Shown here in pieces: positions 18,319 to 27,201 of a stretch of DNA of 64,000 nt. The DNA comes from Phycisphaerales bacterium (lineage in GTDB: Bacteria > Planctomycetota > Phycisphaerae > Phycisphaerales > UBA1924): the NCBI GenBank assembly GCA_007693785.1, contig RECY01000028.1, positions 186,001 to 250,000 on the forward strand. Reading direction: 5' to 3'. The position numbers were made by a program, and so were the translations under genes. Every line of letters starts with the position of its first letter. Positions within the stretch are counted from its first letter, which is position 1. Under the pieces are notes generated by a model. The model saw only the letters and a list, made by a program, of their open reading frames with translations. It was not told where the DNA came from and searched no databases.

Positions 18319-18347
18319 AGAATCCCCGAAAACTGCATCGGTGTCAA
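18319..18347 (-). promoter_or_regulatory. Promoter of the cysteine-rich gene (TTGACA-N17-GATTCT)
   Basis: A perfect -35 TTGACA (complement of 18342-18347) is 17 bp from a modest -10 GATTCT (complement of 18319-18324). Transcription would start near 18312, giving a leader of about 160 nt. Confidence 0.55.
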
Positions 18348-18618
18348 GGCTGTTGCAACAGATACTAGAGATTGGACGATTCGGCTCGGTGGATATCACC
18401 CTGTTTAGGCGGCTTGAGGACCTTTGATGTCAATGTGGGAGAGCCGCGCGGCTTGGGTGCTTTGTGTGGGGACCGAGTCGGATGGGGTGGGTGTGTGTCG
18501 TTTTCGGGCTGCGGTGGAGTGAAGGGTTCGGGCGGTCGATACCGACGCGGGGCCCGGCCGACGGATCGGCCTGCGGGCGTTCGGGCGGGGCATCGGTGCA
18601 GACGGAGGTGGCGCAGGT

Positions 18619-20676
18619 ATGGATTCCAACCCGCACGATCGGCCCGCAACGGACCCGGCACACCCGGCCGACCCGGACCCCGTCGCCCACGCTGCGGAGG
18701 CGGAGGCCGGCGACCGCCTGCTGGACATGATCGCGGACGTGGAGCAGCAGCTCGCGAGCCTGAAGCAGGTCCACGCGCAGCGTCGCGAGACGGAGCTGAC
18801 GCTGACCGAGCGCGAGGCCGACCTCGCCAAGCGCGAGCAGGACTTGGTTTTCCGGTTCGACCAGATCCAGGCCGAGAAGGAGACCCTGGACGCGGCCCGC
18901 GGGGAGCTGGAGCGCGGACGGTCGGAGATCCAGACGGCTCTGGCGGAGCTCGAAGACCGGCGTCAGACGCAGGCCGAGCGCGAGCGGATGATCCGCGAAG
19001 ACAGCGAGCAGCGGATCGAATTGCTGAGCCAGCGCGAGGAAGAGATCGCCCGCGGCGCGGAGCTGGTCCGCCAGAGCCGCGACGAGATCGACCGACTCCG
19101 CGACGAACTGGCGGCCCAGCAAACGGCGCTCGACGAGCGTGCGGCGGTCTTCGAGGCGGGCGAGCAGGAATTGCGGGCGAAGCTGGAAGGGTTCAGCCAA
19201 CGGATCATCGAAGCCGAGCAGGCGCGGGAGGCGTTGGAGGTCGCGCTGGGCGAGCGTGAAGAGGCGCTGTCGTCGATGGCGTCGGAGCTTGGGGAAGCGC
19301 GGGCGTCGACCGCGGGTTCGGCGGAAGCCGAGGCCCGTCTGGAGGCCGCCGAAGCGGAGATCGCCGCTCAGCGTCAGGAGATCACGCGTCTTGAGGCCTC
19401 GCTTGCCGAGCGTGCGTCGCTGATCGAGGAGCTCCGCGAGCAGCAGGCCGACGCGGGCGTCGCCGGGCAGCGGATCCAGACGCTCGAGGCGCAGCTCTCG
19501 GCGGCGGTCGATGCGCGTGAAGCGCTCGAGGAGCGCCTGCGCGGGCTGGAGCGCGAGCTGGAGGCGGTGCAAGGCGAGGCCCGCGAGCTCGTCGAGCGTC
19601 ACCGGGCCGAGCACGGCAAGCGTTCGGTCGAGATCGAGCGTGAGCTGAAAGCGGCGAGGTCGGCGTGCGACGCGTTGCAGCGCGAGCTCGACGCGGCTCG
19701 GGCCGAGAAGACGGACCTGGAAAACGACGTTCTCGGCTTGACGGCCGAGGTCACCCAGCTCCGCGAGCGCCCCGCGGGGCGGAGCGATCCGTTCATCGCG
19801 AGTCGTCGTGCGCGCCTCCACGCCGTGCGCCAGGCGCTGCGGGCGCAGTCGGCGAAGCTGCAGAAAGCGAACCAGGCGCTGCGGAAGCGGTATCAGCAGG
19901 CCGAGCAGGTGCTGGCGCAGCGCGGGGAGCTGATCGTGGCGCGGGACGCGCTGGCGGCGGCGCAGTCCAAGGCGGACACGCAGAGCCGGGCCGGGCGGAT
20001 GTTCGGCGGGATGGCCCTGTTCCTGCTTGTGCTGACGCTGGTGGGTTCGCTGTCGTGGGTGACGGCGTTGCAGGTGGTGCCCGGGCGGTACGCCGCGACC
20101 GCGGTCATCGCCGCCCAGTCCCGGAACCGGGACCTGACCCCGGAGGAGGCGCAGCAGTGGGTCGCGTTCCATCAGGAAACGCTGACCGACGCGCGGTTCC
20201 TGGAGATGGCCTCCGAGCGCATGCGCCGGCGGGGGATCACCTCGATGGGCAGCGCCCCGGCGCTCCGCGAGCGGATGAACAGCGACACGGACGCCTTCAG
20301 CAGCGAGCCGGGCACGCTCACGATCGAGCTGCGCGGGCGCGGCGGGCAACGCACCGCGCGGGAGCTTGAAACCTTGGTCGCCTCGCTGATCGCCCACAGC
20401 AACGCCAGCCGACTCCGGCGCGCCGACGCCGCGATGACCGTCCTCCGAAGCCCGCCCTCCGGGGCCGATCGCCCGATCGGGTACGAGCACTACGCGGTCG
20501 CCGGCTCCGGGCTCGGCGTCGCGGTGCTGCTCAGCGGGTTCCTCGGCTTCGGCATCTGGCGCAAGCTCTCCAGCGTCAAGAGCACGTTCGAGCAGCAGGC
20601 GCAGGTCGATGCCGCGCTCGAAGAGGCGCGGTGGGGCCTGCCGGAAGACCTCAGCAGCGAACGGCTGGAAGGCTGA
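18619..20676 (+). CDS. Coiled-coil protein with C-terminal two-TM, Wzz-like periplasmic module
   Basis: 685 aa. Residues about 30-440 are one long coiled coil, very rich in Glu, Arg, Gln and Ala, with heptads such as READLAKREQDL and REEEIARGAELVRQ. TM1 lies near 460-485 (MFGGMALFLLVLTLVG), TM2 near 624-648, and the 140 residues between should be periplasmic. A topology of TM1, a short periplasmic domain and TM2, with YAATAVIAAQSR right after TM1, recalls chain-length determinant (Wzz) domains, but here a cytosolic coiled coil replaces the kinase. The GGAGG-type ribosome site is about 11 bp from the ATG. It is monocistronic and ends at a hairpin shared with the anti-sigma gene. A role in polysaccharide chain control or an envelope scaffold is inference only. 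Confidence 0.75.
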   Translation: MDSNPHDRPATDPAHPADPDPVAHAAEAEAGDRLLDMIADVEQQLASLKQVHAQRRETELTLTEREADLAKREQDLVFRFDQIQAEKETLDAARGELERGRSEIQTALAELEDRRQTQAERERMIREDSEQRIELLSQREEEIARGAELVRQSRDEIDRLRDELAAQQTALDERAAVFEAGEQELRAKLEGFSQRIIEAEQAREALEVALGEREEALSSMASELGEARASTAGSAEAEARLEAAEAEIAAQRQEITRLEASLAERASLIEELREQQADAGVAGQRIQTLEAQLSAAVDAREALEERLRGLERELEAVQGEARELVERHRAEHGKRSVEIERELKAARSACDALQRELDAARAEKTDLENDVLGLTAEVTQLRERPAGRSDPFIASRRARLHAVRQALRAQSAKLQKANQALRKRYQQAEQVLAQRGELIVARDALAAAQSKADTQSRAGRMFGGMALFLLVLTLVGSLSWVTALQVVPGRYAATAVIAAQSRNRDLTPEEAQQWVAFHQETLTDARFLEMASERMRRRGITSMGSAPALRERMNSDTDAFSSEPGTLTIELRGRGGQRTARELETLVASLIAHSNASRLRRADAAMTVLRSPPSGADRPIGYEHYAVAGSGLGVAVLLSGFLGFGIWRKLSSVKSTFEQQAQVDAALEEARWGLPEDLSSERLEG

Positions 20677-20771
20677 GGCGGCACTTTGCCGCTCGGGGGG
20701 CCGAAGCACGGCGTTCCCGCGGGCGGGTCTCGCCCCGCCCCCCCCTCGCACCGCACAGCACAGATCATGAC

Positions 20772-20796
20772 AACGCCCCGGGAATCCCGGGGCGTT
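20772..20796. terminator. Bidirectional hairpin between convergent genes
   Basis: AACGCCCCGGG and CCCGGGGCGTT form a perfect 11-bp stem with a 3-nt loop between the coiled-coil gene and the anti-sigma gene, which converge here. U tracts are lacking on both sides; it is probably a bidirectional terminator. Confidence 0.55.
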
Positions 20797-20836
20797 CGTC
20801 GTATCGGCGAGGGTTGTGCGCGCGAACGGGCGGGGG

Positions 20837-21715
20837 TTACGCGACGGAGGCGAGAATGATTATCGAGACAGCCTGCCCACGCTCGTAGGTGGTCGCGACG
20901 ATCGCGTACTGCGTGCGGGGGTTGGGGTCGAAGCCGGCTTGGGTGCGGAGGGCCTCTCGCGCCAGCCCGCCGGTCGCGCTGCCCTCGAGGGCGTGGCGCG
21001 GGCCGACCGGGGCGCCGTTGGCGTCGAGCGCAACGAGTTCGAGCGTGACCCCGGGCGTGCGGGCGAGGTTCTGGTGATAGACCACGACGTCGCCGGTGGT
21101 CTGGTTGATCCAGACGGCGGCCGAGGCGCGGTCAAACGGCGCGGGCGCGTCGCCCGCGAGCACGAGGGCGCGCTTGATCGAGTCGGCCCCGACGAGGACG
21201 GCGGCCGCGTCGCTCCCGGCCCGCGCGACCATCGCCTCGATCACCGCGTTGCTCTGCATCTGACGCTCGAGCTCGCTGTGGCTGTTCTGCAACCAGATAA
21301 TGAACGCACCGAACACGACAGCCGCCGTCGCGAAGCCGATCGAGGACGCGCGCCACACCGGGCTCACCCGCCGGGTCGGGAGCATCGCCGCCCCGGTCCG
21401 CCCGGCCGCGTGACGCAGGCGACGCACGCTGAGCAGTTCCTCTTCCAGCGCATCGACCGAAGCCGTGCGGACGGCCTCGATCACCCGGGCCCGAAGGTCG
21501 GCGGGCGCGTCCACCTCGGGGAGCAGCGTGTCGAGCTGCGCGATCCGGGTCTGCTCGCGCCGGATCTGGGCCTGAACGGCCGGGCCGGCCGAGGCGAGGG
21601 CCCGCTCGAACGCCTCGCGTTCGTCCGGATCGAGCAGGGCGAGCACGTCGAGTGCCGCCAACTCGATCAGGTCCGCGGTGGTCATCTGGGATGTCGAGTT
21701 CTTCGCGCCGTTCAT
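20837..21715 (-). CDS. Membrane anti-sigma factor (RskA-like)
   Basis: 292 aa. The N-terminal cytosolic part (ELAALDVLALLDPDE near residue 17) resembles the anti-sigma domain of the RskA/ECF class without a zinc-binding HxxxCxxC motif. A single TM segment lies near 118-142, followed by an extracytoplasmic domain of about 150 residues with the RskA C-terminal look (VWINQTTGDVVVYHQNLA, then LELVALDANGAPVGP). Such proteins hold their sigma factor at the membrane until an envelope signal releases it. The start overlaps the sigma gene stop by 4 bp (ATGA), the usual arrangement of a cognate pair. Confidence 0.88.
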   Translation of the reverse strand: MNGAKNSTSQMTTADLIELAALDVLALLDPDEREAFERALASAGPAVQAQIRREQTRIAQLDTLLPEVDAPADLRARVIEAVRTASVDALEEELLSVRRLRHAAGRTGAAMLPTRRVSPVWRASSIGFATAAVVFGAFIIWLQNSHSELERQMQSNAVIEAMVARAGSDAAAVLVGADSIKRALVLAGDAPAPFDRASAAVWINQTTGDVVVYHQNLARTPGVTLELVALDANGAPVGPRHALEGSATGGLAREALRTQAGFDPNPRTQYAIVATTYERGQAVSIIILASVA

Positions 21716-22287
21716 GCGGCCGACTCCTCATTCACTTGCACACGCTCGCGCAGACGGACCAGGGCCCGGCTCAACGCGGATTTGATGGTACCAAGAGGTG
21801 TGTCTAATTCCTCACCAATTTGTCGCAATGTCTGCCCCCCGAGATACGCCCGGGTGACCACCGTCCGCTGGAGCTCCGGGAGCTCCTCGATCCGCTTCAT
21901 CAATTCCCCGAACCGCTCGGCATTGAGCAGGTTGTCGGCCTCGCTCGCCCGGACGGGCGGGCTGTACGCCCCCGTCGCCTCGTCCATCGTGGTCGCCTTG
22001 ATCCGGGCCCGCTGGCGACGGAGCTTGTCGACCAGGTGCCGACGGCTCAGCAGCATGACCCAGGTCACCAGGGCGGCCCGCTTCGGGTCGTACCGGTCCG
22101 CGGTCCGCCAGAGACGGACGAAGACCTCCTGCACGGCGTCCTCGGCCTCGGCCCGGGTCGGCATCGTCTGGTACGCCATGCGGAACACCAGCGACCCGAA
22201 CCGGTCGTACAGCTCCCCGACGGCCGCCTCATCGCGAGCCGCCACGCGCTGCATCAACGCCAGGTCCTGATCGGGCGAAGCCGTCAC
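21712..22287 (-). CDS. ECF-family RNA polymerase sigma factor
   Basis: 191 aa from GTG at 22287, preferred because GGAG lies 8-9 bp upstream and the length is normal for the family; the frame is open to an ATG at 22500 that would add 71 unconvincing residues. Region 2 is seen as LYDRFGSLVFRMAYQT and AEDAVQEVFVRLWR, region 4 as LPELQRTVVTRAYLGG with the helix-turn-helix LRQIGEELDTPLGTIKS. It would direct RNA polymerase to a stress or envelope regulon and probably autoregulates this operon. The downstream overlapping gene is its membrane anti-sigma factor. Confidence 0.93.
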   Translation of the reverse strand: MTASPDQDLALMQRVAARDEAAVGELYDRFGSLVFRMAYQTMPTRAEAEDAVQEVFVRLWRTADRYDPKRAALVTWVMLLSRRHLVDKLRRQRARIKATTMDEATGAYSPPVRASEADNLLNAERFGELMKRIEELPELQRTVVTRAYLGGQTLRQIGEELDTPLGTIKSALSRALVRLRERVQVNEESAA

Positions 22288-22597
22288 CTCGGGGTCTCCA
22301 ACGTGCGGTGGGGGTGTGAGCCGCCGAATGCGGCCCCCCGGAGCCAGTGCCGAGCGTCCTAGATCCTTGCCCGGCAGCGGGCTATACGCCCCCCCCGAGG
22401 GCCGCGGTTGCACGGGGTCTGCGAATCTGGTGAAGCGGGTGCCGAGAACGTATTCCACGAGGGTGAAGACCCCAAAAACGGCTTGTCGAGCCACGGGCAA
22501 TCCGTGGTGATCGCGTCGCTTCGCGTGTGAAGCGGATGTCCGCTAGAATCCGCCTGTTCTGGGGATTGTAATTTTATCATCACAGGCAGGAAGACCC

Positions 22598-22626
22598 TTG
22601 TGGGGGATGGGATTTTCCGATAGTCT
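22598..22626 (+). promoter_or_regulatory. Candidate promoter TTGTGG-N17-TAGTCT of the prepilin-like gene
   Basis: TTGTGG (22598-22603) and TAGTCT (22621-22626) are 17 bp apart. The hexamer ends 2 bp before an in-frame ATG at 22629, which argues that translation begins further on, at GTG 22680. Confidence 0.45.
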
Positions 22627-22679
22627 GTATGAGCAGGTCGCACGGACCCGAAGGGGCCAGCCGCGGAGATCCTGACAGC

Positions 22680-23522
22680 GTGCCGATTCATCGTGACAAC
22701 ACGATTGTGGCGAGCCACCCTTGCGCCGGTGAGGTGCGAGGGCGTTGTGGACGCGCTCGTCCCGGGTTTACGCTGATCGACGTCTTGGTGTCGCTCGCGG
22801 TGGTGGGTGTGCTGATCAGCCTGCTGCTCCCGAGCCTGAGCCGTGTTCGGGAGACGACCCGTCAGGTGCTTTGCTCCTCGAACGTTCGTCAGATCGGGCT
22901 CGGCGTCGCGATGTACGCCGACGACTGGCAGGACCGGATCCCGATGTCGGTCTATGTCACGCCGATCGGGCACCAGATCCCCCGGGGGGCCAACGGGGCG
23001 GCCGGCTCGGCTGTCAACACGATCAATCTTCGCCTGGATATTGATGGTCTGTGGCGGAGCCCTTGGGACGGCCTCGGGCGGCTGTACAGCGCCGAGTATC
23101 TTCCGACCCCGGGCGTGTTCTTCTGCCCGTCGCACTCCGGTGAGCACCCGCAGAGCCGTTACGAGGGCCAGTGGACCCGGCCGATCGGCTTGATCGTGGG
23201 CAACTACCAGTATCGCGGTCAGGGCCCCAACGGCTCGACGTATCTGAGCCGCATCGAGCCCCGCCGATCCTCGCTCGTGGCGGACATGATGTTCGATGCG
23301 GACAGCCCGAACCACGACAACGGGCTCAACCTGCTCCGCTCGGACATCTCGATTTCGTTCATCGCCGATGATTCCGGGCAGCTTTACCGGCGCTTCGCGA
23401 TGATGGCCGGCGGGAGCGGGACCGGCGGCGTCCGAGCCTGGGACACCCTTGATCGCGCCAGCGACGGGCAGAGCACCTCGGGCGGCGGTAGCGGCGGTGG
23501 CGGCGGGCCCGGCGGGTTCTGA
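22680..23522 (+). CDS. Type IV prepilin/pseudopilin-like protein with N-methylation motif
   Basis: 280 aa from GTG at 22680, chosen because GGAG lies about 10 bp upstream and because the in-frame ATG at 22629 abuts the -10 element. The prepilin motif RPGFTLIDVLVSLAVVGVLI is complete: cleavage after Gly, Phe at +1 and a hydrophobic helix. Position +5 is Asp instead of the usual Glu, a conservative change. The globular part has CSSNVRQIGLGVAMYADD and the FFCPSH and DxxF patterns of the large planctomycete DUF1559-like pseudopilin group, and ends in a Gly/Ser tail. It probably goes through a type II secretion or type IV pilus machinery. It converges on the binding-protein gene with 18 bp between. 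Confidence 0.85.
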   Translation: MPIHRDNTIVASHPCAGEVRGRCGRARPGFTLIDVLVSLAVVGVLISLLLPSLSRVRETTRQVLCSSNVRQIGLGVAMYADDWQDRIPMSVYVTPIGHQIPRGANGAAGSAVNTINLRLDIDGLWRSPWDGLGRLYSAEYLPTPGVFFCPSHSGEHPQSRYEGQWTRPIGLIVGNYQYRGQGPNGSTYLSRIEPRRSSLVADMMFDADSPNHDNGLNLLRSDISISFIADDSGQLYRRFAMMAGGSGTGGVRAWDTLDRASDGQSTSGGGSGGGGGPGGF

Positions 23523-23540
23523 TCGATCTGCATCTTGGTG

Positions 23541-25445
23541 TCAGCGCACAACGTCGCTCGGAGCGGGCGTCGGGGTGGTGCCATTGATCAGGTGCATGAG
23601 GTGGATCTGTTGCTCGCTGCGCGGGTGGGCGCTGACGCCGCCGACCCGATCGGGGTCAAACATATAGATGGTGGAGTAGAAGAAGATCGGGGCCATGGGG
23701 ACGTCTTCTTCCATGAGGATGCGCTCGGCCTCTTCGAGCATGCGCATCCGGGCCTCCGGGTCGGCCTCGTCGCTCGCCCGGTCGAGGAGCTCGTCGAGCA
23801 CGGGGTTGCTGTAGGCGCGGTCGTTGTTGCCGTCGCCGGTGCGGTTGAGATCGAGGAAGGTGGTGGGGTCGGAGTAGTCCCCGTACCACCCGCCGCGTGC
23901 GGTCATGAAGTTCTGGTTCTTGAGGTCGTCGCGGTAGACCTTGATCTCTTTCTGGCTGAGCGAGACGGGGACGCCGAGGTACTGTCGCCAGTTCTTGGCG
24001 ATCGCCTGGGCGATCGTGTCGTGCCCGCCGCCGGTGTTGACGCTGAGCTCGACGGTGGGGAAGCGGCTGGTGTCGGGGTAGCCGGCCTCGGCGAGCAGCC
24101 GCCGGGCGCGCTGGATCAGCTCGCGCCGGGCTTCCTCGGTGCGCATGTCGCCGATGTTGGGCAGGCCCTGAGGCGGGGTGTAGCCGGGGATCGATCCGGG
24201 CGGGATGAGGGAGTGGGCGACGGGCTCGCCGAGGCGTCGCACCTCGTCGGCGATCGAGGCTTTGTCGATCATCATCGCGAACGCGCGCCGCACGCGGGCG
24301 TCGTGGAACGGGTTGTCCCGCCCGTCGGGGAGGTTCGGGAGGGTGTTGAAGTTCCACCAGTAGGTGCCGAAGGCGGGGACGGCGTGGATGTGCTTCCGCG
24401 GATCGGGCGGGAGGCGCCGGTCGATCTCGAACTGGTCGAGCCCCTGGGCCCGCAGTTCCTCGATCAGGTCGGCGTGCTCGCGGTAGAAATCGGCCTTGTC
24501 GTCGAGCATGTCGCCGCGGTAGGCGGGGGTGACCTCGCTGAGCCAGTCGACCGCGCCGGTCTGGAACGCGAGGACCTGCGCGTTGGGGTCCTCCACGCTC
24601 GGGATGCTCACCGAGCGGATGCGCAGGGCATCGGTGTCCCACCAGTGGGGGTTGGCTTCGAAGCGCATGTCGCGCTTGAACCGCCAGCGCGTGAGCTTGA
24701 ACGGGCCGTTGCTCACCAGCGTCGGCGGCTTGGTCCAGCCCAGGCGCGTCCGCATCCGCCCGCTCGCCGGGTCCAGACGCTCGTACTGCTGCACTAGGGG
24801 CGGGTAGACGGGGTAGAGCACCGCGAAGCCCGCGATGTCCAGGAAATACGGGATCCGGCGCGTGAGGTGCACGGTGAACGTCCGCGCCTCGTCGTCGGCC
24901 TCGATCGCCACCATCGACTCGAACCGGCGCTCGGTCTCTGCCCATAACGCCTCGGCCGAGTCGTACGGGCTCTCGGGCGTGCCGAAGCGGGCGAGCTCGT
25001 CGGTCCGCCAGTTATAGAAATCCTCGGCCCCGTCGATCAGCATGAACAGCTTGAAGTAGGCGGCGGCGTTGTCCGGCAGCATCGCGCGGCGCCAGCTGTA
25101 CGCGAAATCGCTCGGCTTGACGAGCGAGCCGTTGGACCACTTCGGGCGCGGGTTCTCGCGGAAAAAGAACGTGTACGTGCGCCCGTCCTCGGAGATCGCC
25201 CACCGCTCGGCGACCGCCGGGATGGCGGCGAAATCGTCGCTGAAGATGTCGGCCCGCACCAGCCCCTCGAAGAGCATCCGCCCGACGCGGAGGTCCTGCA
25301 TCCAGGACATCTTCTGGAGGTCGAGCGTGGTGACGTCGCCCCGGTTGATGAAGGCGAAGTCGGCGGGCGGCTCCGGGCGGTCGCTGAGCACGCTGACGGC
25401 GATCGCCAACGCGAGCAGCACGATCGGGATAAGCAGGCGGACCAT
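23541..25445 (-). CDS. Extracellular solute-binding protein, family 5 (peptide/oligopeptide ABC transporter)
   Basis: 634 aa. The N-terminus (MVRLLIPIVLLALAIAVSVL) is an uncleaved anchor or signal peptide without a lipobox cysteine. The mature region has the family 5 pattern: a lead-in with LDLQKMSWMQDLRVG, then LFEGLVRAD, YTFFFRENPRPKWSNGS, and FDANPHWW-like FEANPHWWDTDALRIRSV. OppA/DppA proteins bind short peptides in the periplasm; a few act in chaperone or signal roles. No permease or ATPase genes of the transporter are next to it. Upstream is TAGACT exactly 6 bp before the ATG, with no Shine-Dalgarno. Confidence 0.9.
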   Translation of the reverse strand: MVRLLIPIVLLALAIAVSVLSDRPEPPADFAFINRGDVTTLDLQKMSWMQDLRVGRMLFEGLVRADIFSDDFAAIPAVAERWAISEDGRTYTFFFRENPRPKWSNGSLVKPSDFAYSWRRAMLPDNAAAYFKLFMLIDGAEDFYNWRTDELARFGTPESPYDSAEALWAETERRFESMVAIEADDEARTFTVHLTRRIPYFLDIAGFAVLYPVYPPLVQQYERLDPASGRMRTRLGWTKPPTLVSNGPFKLTRWRFKRDMRFEANPHWWDTDALRIRSVSIPSVEDPNAQVLAFQTGAVDWLSEVTPAYRGDMLDDKADFYREHADLIEELRAQGLDQFEIDRRLPPDPRKHIHAVPAFGTYWWNFNTLPNLPDGRDNPFHDARVRRAFAMMIDKASIADEVRRLGEPVAHSLIPPGSIPGYTPPQGLPNIGDMRTEEARRELIQRARRLLAEAGYPDTSRFPTVELSVNTGGGHDTIAQAIAKNWRQYLGVPVSLSQKEIKVYRDDLKNQNFMTARGGWYGDYSDPTTFLDLNRTGDGNNDRAYSNPVLDELLDRASDEADPEARMRMLEEAERILMEEDVPMAPIFFYSTIYMFDPDRVGGVSAHPRSEQQIHLMHLINGTTPTPAPSDVVR

Positions 25446-25451
25446 GCCCGG

Positions 25452-25457
25452 AGTCTA
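25452..25457 (-). promoter_or_regulatory. -10 hexamer TAGACT, apparent leaderless start of the binding-protein gene
   Basis: On the minus strand TAGACT is followed by 6 bp (CCGGGC) and the ATG at 25445. No Shine-Dalgarno is present. Confidence 0.6.
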
Positions 25458-25634
25458 CACCGGCGCGTTCTCGGACCCGGCGTCCGGCTCGTGGGGCAGG
25501 GGTTGGGTTGTGCGGGTCGGGGCCGTGAAGGGGGGCTGGGTCGCCTTCAAGTCGTGGTGGGGTGGGTCCGATGACCTTGCGGTGCGCCTCCCGGGCTCGG
25601 GCCCCGGCTGCGCCGCGATCGGAGGCCTCGTCAC

Positions 25635-26414
25635 GTGGACATCGGCACCGTCATCGGGCTCATCGTGGGGATCGGGGCGATCCTCATGTCGATCATCCTG
25701 GGCGGGGGCAACCCGGCCACGCTGATCAACTTCCCGTCCATCGCGGTGGTGGTGGGGGGGACGATCGGCGCGATCGTGGTTTCTTACCCGCTGGCGCGCG
25801 TCTTCAAGATGCACAAGGTCCTGCTGAAGGCGTTCTTCGTGAAGCCGGCGGACCCGGGCGAGACGATCCGCGACCTGGTCCGCTACGCCGAGGTCGCCCG
25901 TCGCGAGGGCATCCTGAGCCTCGAGAACCTGATCAGCGAGATGAAGGACCCGTTCATCGTCCGCGGCGTCAAGATGGCCGTGGACGGGACCGACCCGGAA
26001 CTGATCAAGACGATCATGGACACGGAGCTGGAAGCGCTCATGGAGCGTCACTTCCAGGGCAAGCAGATGCTGGACCTGATCGGGCGTTACGCGCCGGCAT
26101 TCGGCATGATCGGCACCCTGCTCGGGCTGATCGCGATGCTCCAGAACATGGACGACCCCTCGAAGATCGGCCCGGGCATGGCGGTCGCGCTGATCACGAC
26201 GCTCTACGGCGCGCTGCTGGCGAACATCGTCACCGGCCCGATGGGCGACAAGCTCGTCTCCCGCGACAACGAGGAGGTCCTGGTCAAGTCGATCATCATC
26301 GCGGGTGTGATGTCGATCCAGTCGGGCGACAACCCCCGCGTGGTCGAGAGCAAGCTGCTCACCTTCCTGCCCCCGGCCGACCGGGCCGCGGTGAGCCCGG
26401 GCGAGGCCGCCTGA
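25635..26414 (+). CDS. motA: Flagellar motor stator protein MotA
   Basis: 259 aa from GTG, with GGAGG about 9 bp upstream. A four-TM proton (or sodium) channel subunit: TM1 starts at the N-terminus (IGLIVGIGAILMSIILGGG), TM2 at about 34-54 (PSIAVVVGGTIGAIVVSYPL), and the TM3/TM4 region has the signature AFGMIGTLLGLIAML then MAVALITTLYGALLANIV. The cytoplasmic loop contains ARREGILSLE, the region that touches FliG. It heads a plus-strand flagellar cluster and is followed by motB after 28 bp. Confidence 0.96.
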   Translation: MDIGTVIGLIVGIGAILMSIILGGGNPATLINFPSIAVVVGGTIGAIVVSYPLARVFKMHKVLLKAFFVKPADPGETIRDLVRYAEVARREGILSLENLISEMKDPFIVRGVKMAVDGTDPELIKTIMDTELEALMERHFQGKQMLDLIGRYAPAFGMIGTLLGLIAMLQNMDDPSKIGPGMAVALITTLYGALLANIVTGPMGDKLVSRDNEEVLVKSIIIAGVMSIQSGDNPRVVESKLLTFLPPADRAAVSPGEAA

Positions 26415-26442
26415 CCGGCAGAGCCGGAGAAAGGTTGGCCCC

Positions 26443-27183
26443 GTGGCGCTCAAGAAAAAGCGAAGCAGCAACGAGATCCCGGCGTGGATCGTGACCTACG
26501 GCGACATGATGTCGCTGCTGCTGTGCTTTTTCATTCTGCTCGCCGCGTTCAGCGAGCTGAAGCAGCCGCGTGAGTACCGGAAGGTCTACGTCGCGATCCA
26601 GGAAGCCCTGGGCCTCCGCGGCGGGATGGGCAACATCCCGCTCGAGACCGACCCCAGCAACACGCTCCACAACCAGCTCGAAGAGCTCGGCAGCAAGGCG
26701 ACGACCAACCGGAGCCGCGCCGAGGCGACCGAGGCGAACGTGCCCGGGCGGGACCTGCACGTCAGCCGCGTCCACGAGGGCACGGTTTTCACCGTCGGAG
26801 GGACGATCACGTTCGACCCGGGCTCGCACGAGCTGAGCGAGACGGCCCGTCGGGTGCTGTCTCAGGAGGTCGCCCCGCGGATCCGGGACCAGCGCGTCAA
26901 GATCCGCATCAGCGGGCACGCGTGGGGCGTGGAGGACCTGCGAAGCGGGCTGAGCTACGAGGACCTGAGCTACGAGCGCGCGAGGACCGTGCGCGATTTT
27001 CTGGTGAACGAGTGCGAGGTGGACCCGCTGATCCTCCGGATCGAGGCGGCGGGGAACACCGAGCCGAACGTGGTGCCGAGGTCCAGCCTGGAGCCCGCCG
27101 GCGAGAACCGGCGCGTGCAGGTTTTCCAGACCGAGGCGTTGATCGATCAGTTGCACCCGGACCCCTACGGGACGGGGCGGTAA
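26443..27183 (+). CDS. motB: Flagellar motor stator protein MotB
   Basis: 246 aa from GTG. One N-terminal TM helix (about residues 18-38) starts after PAWIVTYGDMMSLL, which contains the conserved proton-binding Asp of the stator. A C-terminal OmpA-like peptidoglycan-binding domain runs from about 105 on (FDPGSHELSETARRVL, then ISGHAWG, then LSYERARTVRDFL). It anchors the stator in the wall and forms the ion path with MotA. The stretch between is polar and Arg/Glu-rich. fliL follows 18 bp downstream. Confidence 0.95.
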   Translation: MALKKKRSSNEIPAWIVTYGDMMSLLLCFFILLAAFSELKQPREYRKVYVAIQEALGLRGGMGNIPLETDPSNTLHNQLEELGSKATTNRSRAEATEANVPGRDLHVSRVHEGTVFTVGGTITFDPGSHELSETARRVLSQEVAPRIRDQRVKIRISGHAWGVEDLRSGLSYEDLSYERARTVRDFLVNECEVDPLILRIEAAGNTEPNVVPRSSLEPAGENRRVQVFQTEALIDQLHPDPYGTGR

Positions 27184-27201
27184 TCGGGGAGGAGGTCGCC
27201 C

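Larger units (their letters stand above)
18153..18618. other. Divergent intergenic region between the cysteine-rich and coiled-coil genes
   Basis: 466 bp. The left part is the ~160-nt leader and promoter of the cysteine-rich gene. On the plus strand TTGGAC (18372-18377) and TATCAC (18394-18399), 16 bp apart, are a weak candidate promoter for the coiled-coil gene with a leader of about 210 nt. The minus-strand frame of the cysteine-rich gene stays open up to 18347 but would overlap the promoter, so I do not count it as coding. Confidence 0.5.
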
